This document shows positions 57,436 through 64,000 of a stretch of DNA of 64,000 nucleotides, piece after piece. The notes under the pieces were generated by a model. It saw only the letters and a program-made list of their open reading frames with translations, ran no database searches and had not been told where the DNA came from. Position numbers and translations under genes: made by a program. Position 1 is the first letter of the stretch. Each line of letters opens with the position of its first letter. The stretch is from Nannocystis punicea (lineage in GTDB: Bacteria; Myxococcota_A; Polyangia; Nannocystales; Nannocystaceae): positions 620,001 through 684,000 of the forward strand of contig NZ_CP114040.1 in assembly GCF_026965555.1 (NCBI RefSeq), read 5' to 3'.

Positions 57436-58593
57436 ATGATTCTCGCAAGGACCCTGGCGAAGACGACGATGTGCGTGGCTGTGCTCGCTGTCGGCTGTGT
57501 CAACGAAGCGTATGGGCCGGACGCGGAGGAGTCCCACCAATGGAATCCCTTGAGCCTCTCCGACAATCCCGGCGGCGGCGACAGCGGCGGCGACAGCGGC
57601 GGCGATAGCGGCGGCGACGAGGGGGGCCAGGGCGACCTCGGGGGGGCGACGGTGGTGGGGGTCGAGACCCTCAATGTCACCATTCCGACGTCGCTGCATG
57701 CGCAGGGTCTGGCGATTCCGGCCAAGCTGGTGCGGCCGAAGTGGTCGAAGCCGGTCGGCAAGCAGGCGGCGATGCTGGTCATGCACGGCTCCGGCGGCCT
57801 GCTGAAGGACGGCAAGACCAAGGACGCCCCGTGCAGCGACCAGATGGAGTCGCAATTCGCCACCTGGTCGGATCGCCTGGCCAAGCTGGGCTACACCGTG
57901 CTGCTGCCCTCCAGCTATTCGGCCCGCGGCTTCTGCGACAAGCACACCCAGGCCTCCAAGATGCCCAAGACCTTCGACGCCAACACCGAGCAGATCATCG
58001 GCCGGATCTACGACCTCGACGCGGCGTCGCGCTACCTGTGTGACCGCCCCGAGGTCGACTGCGAGCGCATGGGCCTGCTCGGCTTCTCCCAGGGCGGGAC
58101 GATGACGATGCTCGGCATGCACTGGCAGCTCGAGCACGCGATCACCTACTTCCGCCAGACCAAGGGCAACACCGTCGACTTCACGATGCCGGACCTGAAG
58201 CCGGGGCGGCCGGAGTTCCTGGTCGGGATCGCGTATTACCCCGGCTGCGGCTTCGACGGCACGGTGCCGCTGTCGACCAGCAGCAACGCGGCGGTCGAGA
58301 ACAAGTACCTGCCGAGCGGGCCGCTGTTCATCCTCCACGGCAGCGACGACCCGCTGGTCGATCACTGCAGCACCGAGTTCGGCGCCGGCTCGCGGCAGAT
58401 CCAGTCCGGCCAGGTGGCGACCAAGATGAAGGTGCCGAACCTCTACGACATCACGGTCTACCCGAACGCCGGCCACTCGTTCGACAGCGACGGCGCCAAC
58501 GCCGACGGCGGCACGGCGGAGGGCAACCTCGCGGCGAAGGCAGCGGCCCTGAAGGTCGCGCTCCAGCGGATCGACACCGCGCTCGGCGATTGA
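57436..58593 (+). CDS. Dienelactone-hydrolase-like lipoprotein
   Basis: 385 residues from the ATG at 57436 with a strong GAGGAGG upstream. The lipobox AVGC gives the lipid Cys at residue 21; a Gly/Asp/Ser spacer contains three copies of a 12-bp repeat (57574-57609). The alpha/beta-hydrolase domain has AMLVMHGSGGLL (oxyanion region), GFSQGGTM (nucleophile Ser), HGSDDPLVD (acid) and NAGHSF (His), so it should be active. DLH-type enzymes cleave a range of esters; substrate unknown. Confidence 0.87.
   Translation: MILARTLAKTTMCVAVLAVGCVNEAYGPDAEESHQWNPLSLSDNPGGGDSGGDSGGDSGGDEGGQGDLGGATVVGVETLNVTIPTSLHAQGLAIPAKLVRPKWSKPVGKQAAMLVMHGSGGLLKDGKTKDAPCSDQMESQFATWSDRLAKLGYTVLLPSSYSARGFCDKHTQASKMPKTFDANTEQIIGRIYDLDAASRYLCDRPEVDCERMGLLGFSQGGTMTMLGMHWQLEHAITYFRQTKGNTVDFTMPDLKPGRPEFLVGIAYYPGCGFDGTVPLSTSSNAAVENKYLPSGPLFILHGSDDPLVDHCSTEFGAGSRQIQSGQVATKMKVPNLYDITVYPNAGHSFDSDGANADGGTAEGNLAAKAAALKVALQRIDTALGD
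57574..57609 (+). repeat. 12-bp tandem repeat in lipoprotein spacer
   Basis: Three copies of GGCGGCGACAGC (the third GGCGGCGATAGC), encoding GGDS. Confidence 0.85.
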
Positions 58594-58854
58594 TCGCCGA
58601 GCGCCGGTGCCTCGAGGGCGCGGCGGTCCATCACCAGCTCGTCGCCCTCGAGGCGGTGGATACACGCCTCCGTGTCCTCGTCCGTCACTCGCCGGTGCCT
58701 CGAGGCGCGCGGGGCCTTCGCCGTAAGCTGCGCCTCGGGGGTCGAGCAGATGGATGTCGGCGCCGTGGGCCTCGCTGCGCAAGGTCGCGTACGCGCGGGT
58801 GTGCGACGCGGGGAGCAGGCCGAAGGTGGGCGAGCCGCGGCGCGGCGGCTTCAC
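58594..58854 (-). pseudogene. Possible frameshifted gene remnant
   Basis: A GTG at 58854 overlaps the stop of the minus-strand lipoprotein gene at 58851 (GTGA). It opens a frame with good codon bias (MKPPRRGSPTF, LRSEAHGADIHLLDPRG) for about 55 residues. Coding-like sequence then continues in another frame (TDEDTEACIHRLEGDELVMD) near a direct repeat of CTCGAGGCACCGGCG (around 58697 and 58605). No family recognised; may be a decayed or sequencing-affected gene. Confidence 0.35.
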
Positions 58855-59543
58855 GGGAGGTCGCAGAGGGGCTGGCTCAGGCCCGGGAGGGCGCACACGA
58901 GGCACACCTCGCCGGGGGCGACGGTGCAGTTATCGACGGCGAAGAGGCCCTCGCAGGATTGCTCGAAGGCGATCGGCGAGCCGAGGGAGTCGAAGTGGAT
59001 CCGCTCGACCGCGAACGAGCGGGCGGCCACGCCCGCGTAGCCGTGGCCGACGCTGCTGTCGATGCCCTGCAGCCAGGTAACGAGCTGGAACTGCTGCTGG
59101 GCGGCGGCCGCCGCCAGAGCGCAGTCGTGCGCCGCCTGCCACTCCTGGGTGGTGTTGTTCCACGGGTCGACGACGCCACAGTCCTGGACCTCGCCGCCGA
59201 GCTCGTGGGCCGCCTGGGTGGTGAGCTCGACGAGGTCGCAGACGAACGCCCCGGTGGTCGTGTCGGTGGTGGTGCCTGGCCCGAGAGTGGTGCCGGTGGT
59301 GGTGAAGACGCCGTCGGTGGCGGTGGTGACCGGCACCTCGGTGGTGAAGATGCCGTCGGTGGCGGTGGTGACCGGCACCTCGGTGGTGCTGCCGGTCGGG
59401 CTGTCGGTGGACGACATGCCCTCGGTGCCGGGCCCCGGCCCGGTGGTGGCGTCGGTATCGGTGGTGTCGCCCTTCGGCCCCGGGCCGCAGGCGGCGAGGG
59501 CGAGGACGAGGACGGACCTACGGGCAGGATAAGCGAAGACCAT
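58851..59543 (-). CDS. Putative lipoprotein with repeat spacer
   Basis: About 230 residues from the ATG at 59543 (an ATG 12 bp upstream is also possible). The lipobox LALAAC gives the lipid Cys at residue 19. The Thr/Val/Asp spacer includes a 42-bp DNA repeat, followed by ~120 residues with six Cys and a Gln/Ala-rich stretch, no family recognised. Confidence 0.75.
   Translation of the reverse strand: MVFAYPARRSVLVLALAACGPGPKGDTTDTDATTGPGPGTEGMSSTDSPTGSTTEVPVTTATDGIFTTEVPVTTATDGVFTTTGTTLGPGTTTDTTTGAFVCDLVELTTQAAHELGGEVQDCGVVDPWNNTTQEWQAAHDCALAAAAAQQQFQLVTWLQGIDSSVGHGYAGVAARSFAVERIHFDSLGSPIAFEQSCEGLFAVDNCTVAPGEVCLVCALPGLSQPLCDLP
59299..59382 (-). repeat. 42-bp tandem repeat, 2 copies
   Basis: Two nearly identical units, both starting GTGGTGAAGA, encode EVPVTTATDG(I/V)FTT in the lipoprotein spacer. 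Confidence 0.85.
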
Positions 59544-59859
59544 GGCGGGCAGCATAGTCGAGCGGAGCAGGGCGTTCAACGCCGGGGGGCGCGGGGAGGA
59601 CGGGTGAAAATCGCTCGCCTGGCAGTGCGCACCGGCACGGTCGGCGGCGGATCGATGAAGATAAGATGTCTCTTCGGACATGTCGAAACGCGCCGGTGAA
59701 TCGACGCTGCCGGCGGTGAGCGTCGCCTGTCCTTCAGGACCGCCGATCTGGGGACAGGGACACTTTCAGGGCGCGAGAATCGAGCCCGGGATCAATATGT
59801 CCGAGAGGACATGCCCTTCCGGGCATGTCTTCAGGTCGATGAAGATTTGCGGAAAGACC
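59544..59859. other. Intergenic region dominated by palindromes
   Basis: 316 bp. No credible gene. About half is covered by members of the dispersed palindrome, just beyond the sigma-factor stop codon. Confidence 0.6.
59664..59830. repeat. Palindrome array, densest in window
   Basis: ATGTCTCTTCGGACAT (59666-59681), CCTGTCCTTCAGGACCG (about 59727), ATGTCCGAGAGGACAT (59797-59812, exact core) and a 9-4-9 inverted repeat with arms GACATGCCC and GGGCATGTC (59808-59829), the last two overlapping. Confidence 0.85.
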
Positions 59860-60744
59860 TCACTGCGTGGGCGGCCCCAGGGAGCCGGCCAGGCTCATGT
59901 CGATGCGGCTGCCGATCGCGCGGATCAGCGACTCGATCTCGGCGCCTTCGAGGCGGAGGGTGCGGGCCAGCTGGGCGCGGGTGTCGGCGTGCAGCTTGGC
60001 CTGCAGGGCCTTGAGCCAGCGGGCCGCGGTCGAGCGGTGGACGCGGAACAGCGCGCCGAGCTGGTCGACGGTCAGGCGGTCGCGCAGCGACAGGCGCAGG
60101 AGGGTGCGCTCGCGGCTGTCGAGCGCGGCCACTGCGGCGCGCAGGGCGGCCCGCAGCTCGTCGCGGCAGCGCTCGCGCAGCAGCACGATCTCCGGGTCGT
60201 CGGCCACGGCCGCGTGCTCGAGCAGCTCGCCGTCGTCCTCGACCTCGTGGGCGGCCCGGCGGCGGGCCGAGCGGACCAGCATCAGCGCCTCGCGCACGGT
60301 CGCCACCCGCAGCCACGCGCGCAGCGGGCCGCGGCCGGAGTAGCCGGCCAGGCGCGCGGCCTCACCTGTCTCTCGGACCAGGAGGCGCAGGCGCAGCCGC
60401 TGGCGGGCCTCTGCGCGCTCGTCGGCGCCGACGCCGACGGCCTGCAGCGCGGCGTCGAGGGCCTCGCCGTGGGCCGCCTCGAAGGCCGCCAGGGCGCCCG
60501 GGAGCTCGCGCAGGCAGGCGTCGGCGAGGGCGAGGTCGGCCCAGGCGACCGCGGCGACGTCGACCTCGGGCGCGAGCCGGGGGGCCACGCGGGCGAAGAA
60601 GCCGGGCGCGTCGTCGGCGAAGTCGGGCCACGCCGCCTCGACCGCCTGCCACGCGCTCGCCAGCGCGGCCGCGTCGGTCCGCTCGCGCAGCGGCGGGGGG
60701 ACTTCGCTCCAGCGCGCGACCAGCTGGTCGAGGGCCCGGGCCAT
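59860..60744 (-). CDS. Sigma-70 family factor of myxobacterial gmx1 type
   Basis: 294 residues. A helical N-terminal half with GYSGRGPLRAWLRVATVREAL (region 2 equivalent) and a C-terminal region 4 (LLRLSLRDRLTVDQLGALFRVHRSTAARWLKAL) match the gmx1 sigma family, found almost only in myxobacteria and usually beside a kinase-TPR gene, as here. It is divergent from the kinase with 53 bp between starts, suggesting joint control. A palindrome variant lies inside (60364-60382), in a place where the family alignment shows no gap. Confidence 0.87.
   Translation of the reverse strand: MARALDQLVARWSEVPPPLRERTDAAALASAWQAVEAAWPDFADDAPGFFARVAPRLAPEVDVAAVAWADLALADACLRELPGALAAFEAAHGEALDAALQAVGVGADERAEARQRLRLRLLVRETGEAARLAGYSGRGPLRAWLRVATVREALMLVRSARRRAAHEVEDDGELLEHAAVADDPEIVLLRERCRDELRAALRAAVAALDSRERTLLRLSLRDRLTVDQLGALFRVHRSTAARWLKALQAKLHADTRAQLARTLRLEGAEIESLIRAIGSRIDMSLAGSLGPPTQ
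60364..60382. repeat. Intragenic palindrome variant
   Basis: ACCTGTCTCTCGGACCAGG, encoding LVRETG with rare codons CGA and ACA. Confidence 0.5.
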
Positions 60745-60797
60745 GCGAAGCGGATGCTACACGCCGTCGGGGCGTCGGGGTATAAGCGCCGGCCGGC

Positions 60798-63608
60798 GTG
60801 GAATGCCCCGACGACAGCACGTTCGCCGCCTACCTCGAGGGCGCGCTCGCGGGCGCCGAGGCGGCCGCGTTCGAGGGCCACCTCGACGGCTGCGGGACGT
60901 GCCGTGAGACCCTGGCGGCGCTGGCCCGGGTGGTGCACCCGGCCGACGAGCTCGAGCCCGCGGGGCCGCGCCTGCGCGCGCGGGGCAGCACCTGCGGGCG
61001 TTACCTCGTGCTCGACGTGCGCGGCGCCGGCGGCATGGGCGTCGTGCACACCGCGTACGATCCCGAGCTCGACCGCAAGGTCGCGCTCAAGCTGGTGCGG
61101 CCGCAGGCGTTCGGCGGGGCGGCCCACCTGCGCGAGCGATTGGCCCGCGAGGCGCGGGTGCTCGCGCGGATCTCCCACCCCAACGTCGTGCCGATCTACG
61201 ACGTCGGCGAGGTCGACGGCGAGGTCTTCATCGCCATGGAGTTCGTGCCCGGGCCGACTCTGGCGCGCTGGCAGAGCGAGCAGCCGCGGCCGTGGCGGGC
61301 GATCGTCGACATGTACCTGCAGGCCGCCCGCGGGCTCGCGCACGCGCACGCGGCCGGGGTGGTGCACCGCGACTTCAAGCCCGGCAACGCGCTGGTGGGG
61401 CCCGACGGGCGCGTGCGCGTGGTCGACTTCGGGCTCGCGGTCGCCGGCGAGCCCGGCCCGGCCGAGGCGCCCGGGCCGGTCGCGTCGGCGTCGCTGACGG
61501 CCACCGGGGCGCTGGTCGGCACGCCGGCGTACATGGCCCCGGAGCAGTGGCGCGGGGCGGCCGTCGACGCCCGCTCCGACCAGTACAGCTTCTGCGCCGC
61601 GCTGTGGGAGGCGCTGTCGGGCGCGCCGTACCGCCTGCCGCAGACGACCTGGCGCGGCCCGCCGGCGCCCGAGCCCGCGCCGGCGCCGACGGGCGGGCGG
61701 GCGTTCCCGCGGTGGCTGCGGCAGGTGCTGCTGCGCGGCCTGGCCGACGAGCCGGCGGGGCGCTTCCCCGACATGCCGGCGCTGATCGACGCGTGCGAGC
61801 GCGGGCTGCACCGCCGCCGGGGCACGTTGCTGGCGGCCTTCGGGGCGGTGCTGGCGGCCGCGCTGGCGCTGCTGTGGGGCCGCGAGGGCGCGCCGCCGCC
61901 GCAGCTGTGCCGCGACGACCCCTCGCTGCTGGCGGGCGTGTGGGACGGCGAGGCCGCGCGGGCGCTGCGGCAGGGCTTCCACGCCAGCAACCTGCCGTTC
62001 GCGGCCACGGTCGCGGCCACGACGGTGAGCGCCCTCGACGCCTGGGCCCTGCGCTGGCACGGCGAGCGGCGGGCGGCCTGCGAGGCGACCCGCGTCTACG
62101 GCCACCAGACCGAGGCCGAGCTGGCGCGGCGGACCGCCTGCCTGGACGAGCGGCGCGCGGCCCTGCGCGAGCGCGTGCGCCTGCTGCAGTCGGGCGAGCG
62201 CGACGTGGTCGAGGCGGCGGTCGCCATCGCCCACGACCTTCCCGAGCCGGCGGCCTGCCGCGACCCGGCCGCGCTGGCGCAGGGCGGCGAGGGCGACGAC
62301 GACGACGCGCGCCGCGGCCGGGCCGAGGTCGACCGCGCGGCGGCGCTCGTGCAGGCCGGCCGGTTCGCCGCCGCCGAGGCCGGGGCCGAGACCGCCGGCG
62401 CGACGGCGCGCGTCCGCGGCTGGCACGCCCTCGCGGCCGCGGCCCAGCGGGTGGTCGGCGAGGCGCGCCAGGGCCACGGCGACGGCGCGCAGGCCGAGGA
62501 GGCGTTTTATCAGTCGCTGTGGGCGGCCGAGGCGGCGGGCGACGACCGGGCGGCCGCGCGCGCGTGGATCGGCGTGGCCACCCTGCTGGCCGACGACCTG
62601 GCCCGCCCGGACGAGGCCCGGCGCGCGGTCGCCCACGCCCGCGCCGCGTTCGCCCGCGCCGGCGACGACCCGCGCCTCGGCGCCGAGCTCGAGCTGGCGG
62701 CGGCGCTCGGCGAGCGCAGCTCCGGCGACTTCCAGGGCGCCAACACCCGCCTGCGCGCGGCCGTGGCCGCGCTGACGCGGCACGCCGAGCCGGCCGACCC
62801 GCGCCTGCTGACGGCGCTGCGCCAGTACGGCCGCAGCTTCTTCGACCTCGGCCAGCACGCGGCCGCGGTGGTCGAGTACCGCCGCGCCCTGGCCCTGGCC
62901 GAGCAGCACCTCGGCGCCGATCACCCGGCGGTGGCCGACCTCGCCAACAATCTCGGCACCACGCTGCTCGACCTGCGCGACCTCCCCGGCGCCGAGGCGG
63001 AGCTGCGCCGCGCCCTCGCCATCGACCTGCGCGTCCACGGCCCGCTCCACCTCAGCACCGCGGCGGCGTTCGGCAACCTCGCCAACTTCGAGACGGTCCG
63101 CGGCGACTTCGCGCGGGCCGAGCAGGCCTACCGCGCGACCCTGCAGATCTACACGCGGCAGGCCAAGCCGCACCCCGACGCCGCCAAGGTCGCCTACAAC
63201 CTGTCGTCGCTGCTCATCAACAGCGCGCGCCCGGCCGAGGCGCTGGCGCAGCTGCAGTGGGCGCTGAAGGTCCAGCGCGAGACCCTCGGCGAGGACCACC
63301 CCGACACCGGCGCCTACCTCACCGGCCTCGGCATCGCGCTCACGGAGCTGCGTCGCCCGGCCGAGGCGATCGCGCCGCTCGAGCAGGCGGTCGCGCTGTT
63401 CGAGCGCCGCCCGCGAGACGTCCGCTACCTCGCCGCCGCCCGCAACGAGCTGGCCCGCGCGCTGTGGGACGGCGGCGGCGACAAGGCCCGCGCCCACGGC
63501 CTCGCCGAACAGGCCGCCGCGACCTTCCGCGAGGCGCCCGAGTCCGCCAACATGCTGCGCGAGGTCGAGACCTGGCTGGCCGCGCACCCGCTGGCGGGGC
63601 GAGGTTAG
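60798..63608 (+). CDS. Zinc-finger/Ser-Thr kinase/TPR fusion protein
   Basis: 936 residues from a GTG. Residues 1-45 carry HLDGCGTCRETL, an H-x3-C-x2-C zinc-binding pattern like zf-HC2 anti-sigma heads. The kinase domain (about 68-325) has GAGGMGVVHTAYD, VALKLV, VVHRDFKPGN, VVDFGLA and AYMAPEQW, all catalytic residues present. A membrane helix lies near 345-362. From about 510 to the end, repeated Ala/Leu helix pairs with tail units like NNLGTTLLDLRDLPGAEAEL mark TPR repeats. It probably sits in the inner membrane. The zinc head and opposed sigma gene suggest it may control that sigma factor. Confidence 0.93.
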   Translation: MECPDDSTFAAYLEGALAGAEAAAFEGHLDGCGTCRETLAALARVVHPADELEPAGPRLRARGSTCGRYLVLDVRGAGGMGVVHTAYDPELDRKVALKLVRPQAFGGAAHLRERLAREARVLARISHPNVVPIYDVGEVDGEVFIAMEFVPGPTLARWQSEQPRPWRAIVDMYLQAARGLAHAHAAGVVHRDFKPGNALVGPDGRVRVVDFGLAVAGEPGPAEAPGPVASASLTATGALVGTPAYMAPEQWRGAAVDARSDQYSFCAALWEALSGAPYRLPQTTWRGPPAPEPAPAPTGGRAFPRWLRQVLLRGLADEPAGRFPDMPALIDACERGLHRRRGTLLAAFGAVLAAALALLWGREGAPPPQLCRDDPSLLAGVWDGEAARALRQGFHASNLPFAATVAATTVSALDAWALRWHGERRAACEATRVYGHQTEAELARRTACLDERRAALRERVRLLQSGERDVVEAAVAIAHDLPEPAACRDPAALAQGGEGDDDDARRGRAEVDRAAALVQAGRFAAAEAGAETAGATARVRGWHALAAAAQRVVGEARQGHGDGAQAEEAFYQSLWAAEAAGDDRAAARAWIGVATLLADDLARPDEARRAVAHARAAFARAGDDPRLGAELELAAALGERSSGDFQGANTRLRAAVAALTRHAEPADPRLLTALRQYGRSFFDLGQHAAAVVEYRRALALAEQHLGADHPAVADLANNLGTTLLDLRDLPGAEAELRRALAIDLRVHGPLHLSTAAAFGNLANFETVRGDFARAEQAYRATLQIYTRQAKPHPDAAKVAYNLSSLLINSARPAEALAQLQWALKVQRETLGEDHPDTGAYLTGLGIALTELRRPAEAIAPLEQAVALFERRPRDVRYLAAARNELARALWDGGGDKARAHGLAEQAAATFREAPESANMLREVETWLAAHPLAGRG

Positions 63609-63625
63609 ATTTTTGCTGGTCTTGA

Positions 63626-63665
63626 GGGCATGTTCTATCAAACATGCCCGTAAAGACATGTTTTT
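63626..63665. repeat. Hairpin array after kinase-TPR gene
   Basis: GGGCATGTT (63626-63634) pairs perfectly with AACATGCCC (63641-63649) around CTATCA; a further GACATG and GTTTTT follow, so this may be a terminator. It starts 18 bp after the stop codon. Confidence 0.75.
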
Positions 63666-63801
63666 GCGGATGAGCCCGGGTTCGCGTGAATGCGCGATCC
63701 GGCCGCACGGGCGTCGATTCGTGGAACTGCGTTCGGACGGACGACTTCGCCCGAACGACAGGGTGGCTTGAACCGGCGGGGGGCGGCGGTATGCTGGGAG
63801 C

Positions 63802-64000
63802 GTGCGGTGGTTCCTCGGCCTGGTCGGCTTCGTCGCGGTGCTCCAGATCGTCCTGGCCTTCCTTCTGATCGTCAATGCGCTGTGGACGGTCGCCTTCGAC
63901 TCCGCCGCCGAGGTGTCGTGCGCCGTCACGCTCGCGCTGGTGCTCGGCTCCGCGGGCCACTACGCGCGGCGCGGCACCATCGTGCCGCCGCGGCCGCTGC
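63802..64000 (+). CDS. Membrane protein, N-terminal part only
   Basis: A GTG at 63802 opens a frame to the window edge, 66 codons, with good codon bias. It starts VRWFLGLVGFVAVLQIVLAF, a transmembrane helix; a second hydrophobic segment follows near residue 43. No family can be named from this part. Confidence 0.6.
   Translation, partial: MRWFLGLVGFVAVLQIVLAFLLIVNALWTVAFDSAAEVSCAVTLALVLGSAGHYARRGTIVPPRPL

Noticed and set aside
57385..58905. Long minus-strand frame opposite the hydrolase gene
   Set aside because: Antisense shadow of a gene with clear signal peptide and catalytic motifs; only the first ~55 codons (58690-58854) look coding.

Overview
The window is very GC-rich, with third codon positions almost always G or C. 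It carries many short-linker lipoproteins, two eukaryote-like Ser/Thr kinases and a sigma factor resembling the myxobacterial gmx1 type next to a kinase-TPR gene. Together these point to a myxobacterium, probably of the Nannocystis/Plesiocystis side; this is inferred from gene content only. I support about 45 protein genes and no RNA genes, CRISPR arrays, prophage or intact insertion sequences.

Layout. 0-12 kb: lipoproteins, a dihydroorotase-like protein without its metal motif, a TetR regulator, a low-codon-bias patch of small unknown genes (6.2-9.1 kb) and a membrane-anchored TPR protein. 12.5-19.8 kb: a trehalose/alpha-glucan cluster, with a fused OtsA-OtsB divergent from glgE-treS-mak. 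20-21.1 kb: a PepSY-TM protein plus a 53-residue membrane protein, with a Fur-box-like site at the start codon. 21-35 kb: lipoproteins, a Ser/Thr kinase, a TPP-enzyme/KAS III-like pair whose KAS lacks the catalytic cysteine, and secreted proteins. 35.2-41.6 kb: a four-gene operon in which every gene overlaps the next by ATGA, namely a KdpB-like protein lacking the phosphorylation aspartate, KdpD, KdpE and a CHASE3 membrane protein; kdpA and kdpC are absent. 41.8-51 kb: a sigma-70 factor, a large membrane protein, an AlkD-like protein and a beta-propeller protein (both with histone H1-like tails), and two further lipoproteins. 51-64 kb: a truncated NmrA-like gene, a cytochrome-type lipoprotein plus DUF1501 pair, a dienelactone-hydrolase-like lipoprotein, and a gmx1-like sigma factor divergent from a zinc-finger/kinase/TPR protein.

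The strongest unexplained signal is a dispersed 16-bp palindrome, [A/C]TGTCC-N4-GGACA[T/G], with nearly fixed arms and a free 4-bp centre. I find 14 exact copies of the TGTCC-N4-GGACA core (about 0.06 expected by simple base composition) and more than 20 degenerate or clustered copies. Many sit just after stop codons, where they could act as terminators. At least five exact copies and about ten degenerate ones lie inside conserved genes, where they bring in codons rare for this genome. In several of these (kdpD, otsB, CHASE3, gmx1 sigma) the remembered family alignment shows no change in length. This resembles DNA-uptake or HIP-like landmark sequences more than ordinary insertions.

Several genes look like pseudo-enzymes (dihydroorotase-like, KdpB-like, KAS III-like) or remnants (NmrA-like), which suggests that catalytic folds have been reused for regulatory or scaffolding roles.
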